A DNA stretch of 52,570 nucleotides from an uncultured Planctomycetaceae bacterium (GCA_903951635.1 CAJBCV010000339.1:1-52570); one strand, 5' to 3'; positions 1 through 8,436 are shown, counted from the stretch's first letter. Notes: generated by a model not told the origin, from the sequence alone. Numbers and translations: made by a program.

Positions 1-2
1 GG

Positions 3-1307
3 CTCTGGAACGTCTATTCGTTTTTCGTGATCTACGCCAACATCGACGGCTTCGATCCAGGCAAGCTCCTCGACGAGCCAGGGAGCCTCGATCACGCCGA
101 TCTGGCCAAGGCCCGCGGTTGGCGACCGGTGGCCGAGCGCTCCGAGCTCGACCGCTGGATGCTCGCGGAGCTCTCCGCCACGGCGGCCGGCGTCGTCGAA
201 AAGATGGACTCCTTCGACCACTTCGCCGCCGCCGGGATGATCTCGGCGCTCGTCGATGCCTCGAGCAACTGGTTCGTCCGCCGCAGCCGCGACCGCTTCT
301 GGGGGGCCGGCCGGGCCGACAGTCCGCAGGGTAATCCCGACAAGCTCGACGCCTACTGGACGCTCTACGAGACGCTCCTCGGCGTCGTCCGGCTCGCCGC
401 CCCGTTCGTCCCCTTCGTCACCGAGACGATCTGGCAGAACCTCGCCGTCGGCCCGTTCGGTGACATGGTGGCCGAGAGCGTCCACCTCGTCGACTATCCG
501 CAGGGCTTGCCCGGCCTCCTCGATGCCGATCTCGTTCGCCGGATGACGCTGGTGCGTGACGTGGCGTCGCTCGGTCGCGCGGCCCGGGCGAGTGCGAAGC
601 TGAAAGTGCGGCAGCCGCTTTCGAAGGTCGAGGTGATCCTTGCCGATGCTTCCCCCGACGACGCCGCGTGGCTTGCGGCGCATGGCGACCTCGTCTGTGA
701 CGAGCTCAACGTGAAGCAGTTCGAGATCTGCCGCGAGCCCGATCGCTATATCACGCGGAGCGTCCTCCCCGATCTGAAAAAGCTCGGGCCGAGGCTCGGC
801 AAGCTCCTTCCCCAGGCCCGCGACGCGCTCACCAAGGCCGATGCCCAGTCGCTCTTGGCGGGCTTCGCCCGCGATGGCCGCGTCGAGCTTTCCCTTCCCG
901 GCGGCACCGCCGCAATCGAGCGCGACGACGTCCTCATCCGGACGACGCCCCGCGAGGGCTGGGCCGCGGCGGAGGGGCCACGGGCCGTGGTCGTCATCGC
1001 CGCCGGACTGACGCCGGAGCTCATCGCCGAGGGGCTCGCCCGCGAGGTGGTCCACGCCGTGCAGACGGCGCGGAAAGCGCTCGACCTCGAGTTCACCGAT
1101 ACCGTCGACCTTGCCTTCGAGACCGAGTCGGCCGAGTTGCGAAGCGCCCTCGAGCTTCACCGCGAGTCGATCGCCGCCGAGACCCTCGCCGCGGCGATCG
1201 ACTTCGGGGCCGGCCAGGCGGGGGCGACCGCCGAGACGATCGACGTCGACGGCCATTCCCTCACGATCCGGCTCCGGCCACGCCGGCCAGCGGGGGAGAG
1301 CGAATGA
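3..1307 (+). CDS. ileS: Isoleucyl-tRNA synthetase, C-terminal part (5' end outside window)
   Basis: Ligates isoleucine to tRNA-Ile in the cytoplasm. The reading frame is open from base 3, before any start codon (LWNVYSFFV then IYANIDGFDP), so the gene begins upstream of the window. The visible 434 residues hold the anticodon-binding helical domain (SSNWFVRRSRDRFW; APFVPFVTETIW) and a C-terminal domain with the LTPELIAEGLAREVVHAVQ stretch typical of the second (eukaryote-like) IleRS clade. No C-terminal zinc cysteine cluster is seen, which also fits that clade; assignment to the clade is inference. The stop overlaps the purN start (ATGA). Confidence 0.93.
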   Translation, partial: LWNVYSFFVIYANIDGFDPGKLLDEPGSLDHADLAKARGWRPVAERSELDRWMLAELSATAAGVVEKMDSFDHFAAAGMISALVDASSNWFVRRSRDRFWGAGRADSPQGNPDKLDAYWTLYETLLGVVRLAAPFVPFVTETIWQNLAVGPFGDMVAESVHLVDYPQGLPGLLDADLVRRMTLVRDVASLGRAARASAKLKVRQPLSKVEVILADASPDDAAWLAAHGDLVCDELNVKQFEICREPDRYITRSVLPDLKKLGPRLGKLLPQARDALTKADAQSLLAGFARDGRVELSLPGGTAAIERDDVLIRTTPREGWAAAEGPRAVVVIAAGLTPELIAEGLAREVVHAVQTARKALDLEFTDTVDLAFETESAELRSALELHRESIAAETLAAAIDFGAGQAGATAETIDVDGHSLTIRLRPRRPAGESE

Positions 1308-1885
1308 GCGCCCCCCGCCGCCTTGCCGTCCTCCTTTCGGGCTCCGGCCGGACCCTCGAAAACCTTCTCGATCGGATCGCCACCGGAAGACTCGCCGCCA
1401 CGGTGGCGGTCGTCGTTTCGAGCCGGCCCGATGTCCGCGGCGTCGAGATCGCCAGAAGCGCCGGGATCCCCGTCGAGGTATTGCCGCGGGACGGGCGATC
1501 CACCGCCGCCTGGAGCGAGGCGATCTTCGCGGTCTGCCGGGGGGCCTCCCCCGACCTCGTCGTCATGGCGGGCTTTCTTCACCTCCTCGCCATCCCGGCC
1601 GACTTCGCCGGGCGGGTGATCAACATCCACCCCTCGCTCCTCCCGGCCTTTGGCGGGAAGGGCTTTCATGGTGACCACGTCCACCGTGCGGTCCTCGAGC
1701 GCGGCTGCACGGTGAGCGGCTGCACGGTCCATCTCGTCGACGACCAGTACGACCACGGCCGGATCCTCCTCCAGGCGACTGTCCCCGTGCTCCCGGACGA
1801 CACGGTTTCGTCGCTCGCCGCCCGCGTGTTCGCCACCGAGTGCGACGCCCTTCCCACCGCAATTGCCCGATTCACGCCCCGCTGA
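1304..1885 (+). CDS. purN: Phosphoribosylglycinamide formyltransferase (PurN)
   Basis: Transfers a formyl group from 10-formyl-tetrahydrofolate to GAR in purine synthesis. The 193-residue protein starts with the nucleotide-binding segment LLSGSGRTLENLLD and contains the active-site block INIHPSLLPAFGGKGFHG (catalytic Asn and His). It continues with VHLVDDQYDHGRILLQ, where the Asp of YDHG corresponds to the catalytic Asp of the family. Length matches stand-alone PurN. The start codon overlaps the ileS stop by 4 nt, so the two are probably translationally coupled. Confidence 0.93.
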   Translation: MSAPRRLAVLLSGSGRTLENLLDRIATGRLAATVAVVVSSRPDVRGVEIARSAGIPVEVLPRDGRSTAAWSEAIFAVCRGASPDLVVMAGFLHLLAIPADFAGRVINIHPSLLPAFGGKGFHGDHVHRAVLERGCTVSGCTVHLVDDQYDHGRILLQATVPVLPDDTVSSLAARVFATECDALPTAIARFTPR

Positions 1886-1904
1886 CCCCCCCAAGGAGTC
1901 CCTC

Positions 1905-2426
1905 ATGGCCCGTTCCATTGGCAACTCGATCGCCGACAGCCTCCAGCTCTCGCTCAATTACGCCGACCGGTTGCTCAAAGAGATCCCGACCGATCGTTTC
2001 GCCCGCTTCGCCACGGTCGGCGGCACGACCGTCGAGTCGAATCACCCCGCCTTCACCCTCGGGCATTTGGCCCTCTATGGCCCGCGGATCACGAAGCAAC
2101 TCGGCGGCAGCCCCACCCTCCCGCCGGCGTCGTTTGAAAAGGTGTTTTCCAAGGACGCGACCTGCGTCGACGATTCCGCCGGCACGATCTATCCGTCGAT
2201 GAGCGAGGTCGTGAAGGCCTTCCGGACCGGCTGTGAGGAGGCGATTTCTGCCCTCCGCTCGGCGTCTGATGAGACGATGCAAAACGCGAACCCCGCCGAA
2301 GGGCGGATGCTCGAGCTCTTCCCCACGCTCGGCTCGATCCACGGCTTCTATGCCGGCGGCCACATGATGATGCATCTCGGGCAACTGAGCGCCTGGCGGC
2401 GGATGGAAGGGATGAAGCCCGCCTGA
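1905..2426 (+). CDS. DinB-family putative metal-binding protein
   Basis: A 173-residue helical protein of the DinB/YfiT four-helix-bundle superfamily, whose members usually bind a metal through three histidines and often act as thiol-dependent transferases; the substrate here is unknown. Visible are the first-helix histidines in SNHPAFTLGHLALYG and the C-terminal HMMMHLGQLSAWRR. I chose ATG 1905 rather than an in-frame start at 1863 because AAGGAG (1893-1898) lies 6 nt upstream and the longer version would overlap purN. It lies 19 nt after purN. Confidence 0.75.
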   Translation: MARSIGNSIADSLQLSLNYADRLLKEIPTDRFARFATVGGTTVESNHPAFTLGHLALYGPRITKQLGGSPTLPPASFEKVFSKDATCVDDSAGTIYPSMSEVVKAFRTGCEEAISALRSASDETMQNANPAEGRMLELFPTLGSIHGFYAGGHMMMHLGQLSAWRRMEGMKPA

Positions 2427-2461
2427 CGGCTGTCACCGCTCGACGCCGGACCGCGGCCGCT

Positions 2462-3367
2462 TCACACGTCGCAGACCATCGCCGCGTGACGGAGGGCAAG
2501 GATCGGGTCATCCCAGGTGGGGAGGAACTCATGGGCGACGAAGTCGTGGTAGCCGATTGTCGAGAGCGCCCGCATCACGGCCGGATAGTCGATCTCCTGC
2601 GTGTCATCGAGTTCACCCCGGCCGGGATTGCCGGCGGTGTGAACATGGCCGATCGAGTCGGCGTGCTGACGGAGCCGGCGGATGATGTCGCCGTTCATCA
2701 CCGACACGTGGTAGACGTCGAAGAGCAGCTTCAAGTTGGGTGAGCCGACACGCTTGACGAGGTCGACGCAGAAGTCGACGTCGTCGCCGAAATAGCCGGG
2801 ATGCCCCTTCATCGGATGCGAGCTGTCGCGGGAGTTGAGATGCTCCAGGCAGAGCGTGATGCCGGCGGCCTCCGCCTGCGGCAAGACCTTTTTCCAGGCG
2901 GCGATGCAGTCGGCCGCGGCCTTCTCGTCATCCATCCCCTCGAAGCGCATCCCGGTGAACGTGATCACCTTCTTCGAGCCGACCTGCTTGGCGACCTCGA
3001 TCCCCTCGGCGAGCTTGGCGACGGACTGTTCGAAGAACTTCGGATTGCACGGCCCCTCGGCAAAGCCGTGGCTGCCGACGAGCGAGATCGCGAGGCCGAG
3101 CTTCTGGACCTCGGGATAGAACTTCCGGTCGATCCCCTCGATCCCCTCCAGGCCGATCGCCTTCGCATGCCGGGCAAGCTCGAGGGTGTCCATCGGATTG
3201 AAGCACCACCCCATGACGGTGTGGCGGATGCCATGGTTGCGGATCGTGTACGCCGGATCGGCGGCGGCCCGCGAGGTGTCCGCGGCACGGACCGGGCCGG
3301 CGACGGCTCCGGCAGCAACGACGGCCGACGCGCCGAGGAACCGGCGGCGGGAGACAGGCATGGTCAT
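2462..3367 (-). CDS. Tat-exported xylose-isomerase-like TIM-barrel protein (hydroxypyruvate isomerase-like)
   Basis: A 301-residue protein with a twin-arginine signal (SRRRFLGASAVVAAGAVAGP, residues about 6-25) and then an AP-endonuclease-2/xylose-isomerase TIM barrel. Metal-site-like acidic and histidine residues sit in CLEHLNSRDSSHPMKGHPGY, LLFDVYHVSVMNGD and GHVHTAGNPGRGEL, and the order resembles hydroxypyruvate isomerases (Hyi/OtnI). Planctomycetes carry many exported homologues whose substrates are unknown, so the precise reaction is not claimed. GGAG sits 7 nt before the ATG. It lies 33 nt downstream of the PDZ-protein gene on the same strand. Confidence 0.82.
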   Translation of the reverse strand: MTMPVSRRRFLGASAVVAAGAVAGPVRAADTSRAAADPAYTIRNHGIRHTVMGWCFNPMDTLELARHAKAIGLEGIEGIDRKFYPEVQKLGLAISLVGSHGFAEGPCNPKFFEQSVAKLAEGIEVAKQVGSKKVITFTGMRFEGMDDEKAAADCIAAWKKVLPQAEAAGITLCLEHLNSRDSSHPMKGHPGYFGDDVDFCVDLVKRVGSPNLKLLFDVYHVSVMNGDIIRRLRQHADSIGHVHTAGNPGRGELDDTQEIDYPAVMRALSTIGYHDFVAHEFLPTWDDPILALRHAAMVCDV

Positions 3368-3400
3368 CGACGTTCTCCGGAAAACAGAAACATCCCTCGG

Positions 3401-4387
3401 CTACCGACGGGCTCCGCCGATCTCCTCCAAGAGCCGCTCGACGCGACCCCGAAACTCCTCCGGCACACGGCGCCGGTCGGCATCGGTGTCGAGCCTCCCG
3501 GCGTGGATCTTCGCGCCGGCGGCGCCCCGGATTTCGACGGTGAACTTTCCAGCCGACTGGCGGATCTCGATCGTCGTCGTGCCGTCTGACTCGGTGTCGA
3601 TCCGCTCGTTTCCCTGCGGCGAGACCGACATCCTGGTTGTCCGCGAGCGGCCAGCTCCGGCGCCGAAGGGCTGCTTTTGCAGTTGCCGGGCAAGATCCTC
3701 CATCTGTTTCTGGAGATCGCCAGGCAGGTTTCCAGCGCCCGGAGCGAATCCCGGTGGAAAGCCAGGCGGCAGTCCGGGCGCCTCGGCAAGCGGCGCCCGC
3801 TCCTCGGCCGGATCGGCCTGCGGAAGCGTCACTTGGAGTTTCCGCTCCTTTCCGCCGCGGAGGATCGTCATCGACACGGGGCCAGGCTTGCGGAGCTTGA
3901 TGAGCGTGGCGAGCTGATCAGCGTTGCAGACGATCTGGTCATTGAAGCGGGTGAGAATGTCAAAGCGTTTCAGGCCGGCCGCGGCGGCGGGGCTTCCCGG
4001 CTCGATCGCATCGAGGAGCAGGCCGACCCCGTCGGGGAGATCGAGTTGCTCGCGGACGGCATCGGGAACCGGCGCGAAAGTCGTGCCGAGCCGGCGTGGA
4101 CTTGCAGCCGGGCGGGCACGGTCGACTGCCCGGTTGGCGGCGGCATCGCCGCGAGGCTCATCCCCGTCGTCAGCTTCGTCAAAGGGGCGACGTGGTGGAG
4201 TCTCCGCTCTCGGTGGCATCGGCTCCATCCTCGGTCGGCTTGGCTTTGCCTCGCGTCGACTCGGCGCTTCGTTCTCGTCGCCGTGGGCCCGCGGGGCACC
4301 CCCCGCCGTCACCATGACAGCCACAATCGCCACGAATGCCGCGAGCATCCTCCCCGTGAAACGTCCGTCACCAATCGTTGACTTCAT
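3401..4387 (-). CDS. Secreted PDZ-domain protein
   Basis: A 328-residue protein with an N-terminal hydrophobic segment (MLAAFVAIVAVMVTAGGAP, residues about 13-31), a Pro/Arg-rich linker and one PDZ domain (from GVGLLLDAIEPGSPAAAAGL to VSMTILRGGKERKLQVTL). A Pro/Gly-rich region follows, with a C-terminal part containing a helical QKQMEDLARQLQKQ segment. No protease catalytic domain is present, so it is probably an envelope scaffold or substrate-binding protein (inference). The frame is open to 4501, but ATG 4387 is preferred: a purine-rich GGGGGGA lies just upstream and the hydrophobic segment falls near the N terminus. Confidence 0.75.
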   Translation of the reverse strand: MKSTIGDGRFTGRMLAAFVAIVAVMVTAGGAPRAHGDENEAPSRREAKPSRPRMEPMPPRAETPPRRPFDEADDGDEPRGDAAANRAVDRARPAASPRRLGTTFAPVPDAVREQLDLPDGVGLLLDAIEPGSPAAAAGLKRFDILTRFNDQIVCNADQLATLIKLRKPGPVSMTILRGGKERKLQVTLPQADPAEERAPLAEAPGLPPGFPPGFAPGAGNLPGDLQKQMEDLARQLQKQPFGAGAGRSRTTRMSVSPQGNERIDTESDGTTTIEIRQSAGKFTVEIRGAAGAKIHAGRLDTDADRRRVPEEFRGRVERLLEEIGGARR

Positions 4388-4985
4388 GTAATCCCCCCTC
4401 ATCCCGCAGGAGCAATCCCGGGCTAGGGAATCGAGAACCCGCCGGCCCAACTCCATGCTACCGCAGGCTTGGAAACGGGGCACGGGCGCCCCCGAAGCCA
4501 CGTTTGAGCCAGAGAACCGGATGTCACGAGCCCCCCCGAAGCCGCGACAGGATTTTCACCGGTCAATCGGCATCACGCCCGCCGGCAGCACAGTCTTCTG
4601 GACGGCTCGATGGTGGTCGGCGTCTAGCAGGCTGTGGATAAAGTGCCCGCCGCTGGATGCGGCGGCGAACACCCCCGAAAAACCTCGGCTTTTTTGGGGG
4701 TGTCTCAAGTGGAAAAAGGTCATGGATGACTTTTTCCACGGGCAGCTAGAGTGAGAAACTCGTCCCTTGGCCGGGAGCGAACTCCGACCGATTCTGCGAT
4801 GAACCGCGGCCGGTGTCTTGCCTCGGGGCCCTCCTCATTGCCGCAGCCGCCTCCGCTTGAACTCCCATCCTGGCCACTCACCTACCACGATGATGACGCA
4901 CCCCGACGCCGACGACCAGAAGATCCCCGTGCCGTTCGCTACGGGCTTGGGCAATCGGCTCTGGAACATCACCTGCTTGGCCACG
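4388..4985. other. Intergenic region with dispersed repeat and hairpins; no gene recognised
   Basis: About 600 bases between two minus-strand genes. Open frames here have unconvincing composition and no ribosome binding site. The identifiable content is a dispersed repeat (4626-4690) followed by two perfect or near-perfect inverted repeats (4669-4703 and 4709-4739). The promoter of the PDZ gene should lie near 4390-4450, but no convincing -35/-10 pair was found. Confidence 0.6.
4626..4690 (+). repeat. Dispersed intergenic repeat, copy A
   Basis: Begins AGCAGGCTGTGGATAAAGTG and contains a self-complementary core CCGCCGC-TGGAT-GCGGCGG (4647-4665). A second copy at 46694-46757 in the same orientation matches 52 of about 61 positions by eye. 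Copy A runs into an inverted repeat ACACCCCC/GGGGGTGT (4669-4676 with 4696-4703, inner A5/T5 pairing). A further hairpin with 14-15 bp arms follows (4709-4723 with 4726-4739). It looks like a REP- or MITE-type non-coding element. Confidence 0.6.
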
Positions 4986-5519
4986 TCACGGCGTGGGACC
5001 GACCGGCCTGAACCCCACCCCCCGCCAGAACGCCACCGCCTCCGGCCAGCGGTCGAGGGTGTCGATGGTGACGCGGCTCGCTCCGAGACGCTCGGCATGA
5101 CCAAGCGCGGCCGCAACGAGGGCCCGCCCCGCGCCTGAGCGGCGGCTCGCCGGACGCACGAGGAGCCAAGGGACCGAGAGCCGCGGGGATCCTTCTCCCG
5201 CGGGGGTCGATTCGAGCAACAGGATCACACCGGCGAGGCCCGTAGGCGGATCGGCGGGCGAAAAGCTCGATGGAGGGGATCCCTCGGTTCTTACCACCGC
5301 TCCCCAGCCATGGACCCGGCGCCCCGGCCGGCTGGTGAACTCGGCGAGAAAGCCTTCCGGGCGGAGCCCGCATGAAGCGGCCACCGCAGCGGCGAGGGAC
5401 CGCGATGCTTCCCCCCAGGCCAGGGGAATGATCTCGACGAGGGGGACGCCATCACCGGGGGCGTTTGCCGGATGGCACCCCCGCTCCACGACGTCGATCG
5501 CCATGCGCACCACACCCAT
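4986..5519 (-). CDS. GNAT-family N-acetyltransferase
   Basis: A 177-residue protein ending in a GNAT acetyl-CoA-binding module: VPWLLVRPASRRSGAGRALV (motif A, with RRSGAG as the pyrophosphate loop), then ALGHAERLGASRVTIDT and EAVAFWRGVGFRPV (motif B). The N-terminal half is less conserved and gives no substrate. The frame stays open to 5744, but that would run across the divergent regulator's promoter, so I used ATG 5519. ATG 5504 is also possible, and neither has a strong ribosome binding site. It is transcribed away from the BMC operon and has no clear link to it. Confidence 0.72.
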   Translation of the reverse strand: MGVVRMAIDVVERGCHPANAPGDGVPLVEIIPLAWGEASRSLAAAVAASCGLRPEGFLAEFTSRPGRRVHGWGAVVRTEGSPPSSFSPADPPTGLAGVILLLESTPAGEGSPRLSVPWLLVRPASRRSGAGRALVAAALGHAERLGASRVTIDTLDRWPEAVAFWRGVGFRPVGPTP

Positions 5520-5723
5520 GACCGAATCGTAAGCGATTTCCGTCACTGGCGGCGACAAGGCCTTCCTCAGCCTGCCACAAAAACGTGGCCTATTCTTTGA
5601 CGCACCCAGAACAAACCCCGCAGTCGGCAGATTCAAGCCGAATCGACGGGATCGCTTGACGGAAACAGGACTGAAAACCATCATCTGCGATGGCCGCGCG
5701 ATCGTTTTTGCCCACGAATCGAA

Positions 5724-5751
5724 TTGACTCATGGTCGCTTTCAATCATAAT
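5724..5751 (+). promoter_or_regulatory. Sigma-70-type promoter for the BMC operon regulator
   Basis: TTGACT (5724-5729), a 16-bp spacer, then CATAAT (5746-5751), each one or two mismatches from the housekeeping consensus. Transcription would begin near 5758, followed by a GGGGGAGA ribosome binding site (5763-5770) and GTG at 5779. The promoter overlaps the in-frame ATG at 5731, which argues against that ATG being the translation start. Confidence 0.6.
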
Positions 5752-5778
5752 GCGATCTCCCAGGGGGAGATTCCGGGC

Positions 5779-6618
5779 GTGCAGACCCGTCAGCGACGCA
5801 GCCGTTTGATCGATTTCGTCCGCGTGCGCGGCTTTGCCTCGCTCGACGATCTCGTGCGCGAGCTGGGCGTGTCGGAATCGACGATCCGCCGCGATCTCGA
5901 CGCCCTCGAGGAGCAGGGAACGGCAAGACGGACGCATGGCGGCGTGCTCTACGCTGGCGGCCACGCCCGACTCTCAGAGTTTGACGAGCGTCAGCCGGCC
6001 CACTGGGCTGCCAAGCGGGCGATCGCCGCGGCGGCCGCCGAGCGGATCGACGATGGCGAGACCGTCCTTTTGGACGGCGGCACCACCACCTACGAAGTCG
6101 CCCGTCTCCTCGTCGGCCGGTCGATCCAAGTGGTCACCAACAGCCTCCCGGTGGCCAATCTCTTCGCCTCGGAATCACGGGCCGACCTCGTTCTCCTCGG
6201 CGGCTACGTGTCGCCACGGACCGGCGTCTGTCTCGGGCCCTACGCCAACGAACTCCTCGGCCGGCTCCATGTGACGACGACGGTCTTGTCGGCGGCGGGG
6301 ATCACGGCCGAAGGGCTCTACAACGCCCATCTGCTCCTGGCGGAAACCGAGCAGGCGATGCTCCGGGCCGCCGGGCGGGTGTTTGTGGTTGCCGACAGCT
6401 CGAAGTTCGGCCGCAAGAGCCTGACGTTTGTCTCCGGGCTCGATTCGATCGATCTCCTCGTCTCCGACACCGGCCTCTCGGCCGAATGGCGGCAGCAGAT
6501 TAAGGCCGCCGGCGTCGACCTTGTCGTCGTCGATCCGGCGCCCTTGGAGCCCCTCGACGGCGACCACGATTCGCACCGCGACGACCGCACCAAGCCACCA
6601 CGGGAGCGCCACACATGA
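5779..6618 (+). CDS. DeoR-family transcriptional regulator of the BMC operon
   Basis: A 279-residue DeoR/GlpR-type repressor. The N terminus is a winged helix ([17 protein letters not shown], then [19 protein letters not shown] and RRTHGGV). The C terminus is the sugar-phosphate-sensing domain ([23 protein letters not shown]). DeoR proteins usually respond to phosphorylated sugars, so fuculose-1-P or rhamnulose-1-P would be a logical inducer (inference). GTG 5779 is chosen because it follows a strong ribosome binding site and lies downstream of the promoter. Its stop overlaps the pduL start (ATGA), so regulator and operon are translated together, suggesting autoregulation. Confidence 0.85.
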   Translation: MQTRQRRSRLIDFVRVRGFASLDDLVRELGVSESTIRRDLDALEEQGTARRTHGGVLYAGGHARLSEFDERQPAHWAAKRAIAAAAAERIDDGETVLLDGGTTTYEVARLLVGRSIQVVTNSLPVANLFASESRADLVLLGGYVSPRTGVCLGPYANELLGRLHVTTTVLSAAGITAEGLYNAHLLLAETEQAMLRAAGRVFVVADSSKFGRKSLTFVSGLDSIDLLVSDTGLSAEWRQQIKAAGVDLVVVDPAPLEPLDGDHDSHRDDRTKPPRERHT

Positions 6619-7355
6619 TCACCTCCGCCTTTCCGGGGATTCCTGCCGGCCTCGACCGCTCGAGCGTCGAGCGGATCGTTCGCGAGATCGTTCTCCGCGG
6701 CCGCGGCGCCCCGCCGTCGCAGATCGCCGCCGAAGCAGCCAAGGCTCTCGTCACTGGCCAAGTGCAAGCACGGAGCGAGCCGAAGCTCGTCGTCAGCATC
6801 TCCGCCCGCCACTGCCATCTCACCGACGACCATGTCGAGCGGCTGTTCGGCAAGGGGCGGACGCTCACGCCCCATAAAAACCTCTACCAAGATGGCTTCT
6901 ATGCGGCGGAAGAGACGGTGATGATCGTCGGCCCGAAGCGCAAGATGCTCCCCACCGTTCGCGTCCTCGGGCCAACTCGAAAGGCCTCGCAGGTGGAGCT
7001 CGCCTTCACCGACGGGATCTCGCTCGGCATCGATCTCCCCGTGCGGGCCAGCGGCAAGATCACGGGCACGCCGGGATGCGTCCTCGTCGGGCCGGCCGGC
7101 GCCGTCGAGCTCGGCGAAGGGGTGATCCGGGCCGAGCGTCACGTCCACATGAACTACGGCGATGCCGAGTTTTTCGGCGTCAAGGATGGCGACCGGATGA
7201 GCCTGGCGATCGACGGCGGCTGCGGCGTGATCCTCCGCGATCTCCTCGTGCGGGCCGATGCGACGAGCAAGCTCGAAGTTCACATCGACACCGACGAAGG
7301 CAATGCCGCCGACCTCGACCACGCCAGCGGCGTGCGGCTCATCAAGCAGACCTGA
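6615..7355 (+). CDS. pduL: PduL-type phosphotransacylase with encapsulation peptide
   Basis: Converts acyl-CoA plus phosphate to acyl-phosphate inside the microcompartment and recycles CoA for the aldehyde dehydrogenase. The 246-residue protein has both PduL metal-binding histidine motifs: [17 protein letters not shown] (about residues 63-79) and [16 protein letters not shown] (about 175-190). Residues about 14-28 ([16 protein letters not shown]) form a short amphipathic helix followed by a linker, the usual encapsulation peptide that tethers cargo to the shell. The expected acyl group here is lactyl, from the family pathway. Confidence 0.92.
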   Translation: MITSAFPGIPAGLDRSSVERIVREIVLRGRGAPPSQIAAEAAKALVTGQVQARSEPKLVVSISARHCHLTDDHVERLFGKGRTLTPHKNLYQDGFYAAEETVMIVGPKRKMLPTVRVLGPTRKASQVELAFTDGISLGIDLPVRASGKITGTPGCVLVGPAGAVELGEGVIRAERHVHMNYGDAEFFGVKDGDRMSLAIDGGCGVILRDLLVRADATSKLEVHIDTDEGNAADLDHASGVRLIKQT

Positions 7356-7369
7356 CACGGAGCCCACCA

Positions 7370-7867
7370 GTGGCCAAGAAGACCGCAAAGAAGGCAGCCC
7401 GGAAGGTGACGCAGCAGCGCCTCCCGATCACACCTGCCGCAACGACTCAACCGATCGTCCAGCCGGCGCGTGCCGGCGCGATCGACGGGGACGGCCCCGG
7501 GACGATGGAACGCGACTCCGGGCAGACTGCCCGGATCACGACAGGAGCAGTGCTCACGATGGCGAAGAAAATCGAAGCCCTCGGCATGATCGAGACGAAG
7601 GGGTTCGTCACGCTCGTCGAGGCGGTGGACGCGATGATGAAGGCGGCAGACGTCACCTTCCTCGGATGGGACAAGATCGGTAGCGCGCTGGTGACGGCGT
7701 TCGTCTCCGGTGACGTGGCGGCGGTGAAGGCGGCAATTGATGCCGGTGCCGCGGCTGGTGGTCGGATCGGTGACGTGGTGAGCGTGCAGGTCATTGCCCG
7801 CCCGCACGAAGACATCGACATCGTCCTTCCGGCCTCGGCAGCCAGCGCCCGCGGCGGCGTCGAGTGA
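7370..7867 (+). CDS. BMC-H hexameric shell protein with Lys/Ala-rich N-terminal extension
   Basis: The C-terminal ~95 residues are a canonical BMC (Pfam00936) domain: ALGMIETKGFVTLVEAVDAM, KAADVTFLGWDKIGSALVTA, FVSGDVAAVKAAIDAG and VIARPHEDI. From GTG 7370 the 165-residue protein carries an extra ~63-residue low-complexity leader rich in Lys/Ala, then Pro/Gln/Thr. GTG 7370 has GGAG 7 nt upstream and sits 14 nt after pduL, and the extension uses GC-ending codons like its neighbours. ATG 7559, with AGGAG 11 nt upstream, would give a leaderless shell protein and leave a 203-nt gap. Both starts might be used. Confidence 0.88.
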   Translation: MAKKTAKKAARKVTQQRLPITPAATTQPIVQPARAGAIDGDGPGTMERDSGQTARITTGAVLTMAKKIEALGMIETKGFVTLVEAVDAMMKAADVTFLGWDKIGSALVTAFVSGDVAAVKAAIDAGAAAGGRIGDVVSVQVIARPHEDIDIVLPASAASARGGVE

Positions 7868-7914
7868 TTTTGAATCTCCCCCTACCTTCCCCCTTTTTCA
7901 CAGGACATTTCGCG

Positions 7915-8184
7915 ATGAACACTGCGATCGGTTTGATCGAGACCAAGGGACTCATCGGCCTCGTCGAGGCCACGGATGCGATGGCCAAGGCGGCCAACGT
8001 GAAGATCCTCAAGCGCGTCAGCATCGGCGGTGCCTACGTGGCGACCGTCGTGCAGGGTGACGTCGGCAGCGTCCGCGCCGCCGTCGAGGCCGGTGCGGCC
8101 GCCGCCCAGTCGGTCGGCGAGCTCGTGGCCAGCCACGTCATCCCGCGCCCCGCCGAGAGCCTGACGACCGCCTTCTTCTCCTGA
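7915..8184 (+). CDS. BMC-H hexameric shell protein
   Basis: An 89-residue canonical shell protein whose hexamers tile the facets of the microcompartment: AIGLIETKGLIGLVEATDAM, KAANVKILKRVSIGGAYVAT, QGDVGSVRAAVEAG, HVIPRPAESL. It is a tandem paralogue of the preceding shell gene. AGGA sits 9 nt before ATG 7915; the earlier in-frame ATG at 7864 would add a hydrophobic leader not expected in this family. It is followed by an intrinsic terminator at 8231-8252. Confidence 0.93.
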   Translation: MNTAIGLIETKGLIGLVEATDAMAKAANVKILKRVSIGGAYVATVVQGDVGSVRAAVEAGAAAAQSVGELVASHVIPRPAESLTTAFFS

Positions 8185-8230
8185 AGCAGCGGCGGCCACA
8201 TGTCGTGAGGCCGGACAGTCGCCGTCCAAA

Positions 8231-8252
8231 CGGCCTGTCGGCCGGGTTTTTT
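8231..8252 (+). terminator. Intrinsic terminator between shell and enzyme genes
   Basis: A short stem CGGCC (8231-8235) / GGCCG (8240-8244) with loop TGTC is followed by GG and six T residues (8247-8252). It lies 46 nt after the second BMC-H stop and 185 nt before the kinase start. It could be an internal, leaky terminator giving more shell mRNA than downstream mRNA, or it may end one transcript. Confidence 0.6.
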
Positions 8253-8267
8253 ATGGTTCGCTGTCGC

Positions 8268-8292
8268 GGGCGGGGGCCGCTGGCCCCCGCCC
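8268..8292 (+). promoter_or_regulatory. Very stable 11-bp GC hairpin in operon leader of the kinase gene
   Basis: Perfect inverted repeat GGGCGGGGGCC (8268-8278) / GGCCCCCGCCC (8282-8292) with a three-base loop GCT and no T-tract. It lies directly after the intrinsic terminator and 144 nt before the next start codon. It could protect the 3' or 5' end of processed mRNA or act as a pause; the function is not established. Confidence 0.5.
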
Positions 8293-8436
8293 GGACAGGG
8301 AAGCGTTCCCTGCACGGGATTGCGGCCAGAACCATCGAATCGCGATGAAGCATCAAGAAGGATTGCAGGCCACGGATGGCCCGCCCCGAGACGGCCCCGG
8401 ACAGGGCCCCACCAACGGATTGCGAAGGAACGACCG

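Noticed and set aside
4669..4703. Intrinsic terminator for the GNAT or PDZ gene
   Set aside because: The stem contains an A/T tract rather than being followed by one, and neither gene ends here; it is better treated as part of a repeat element.
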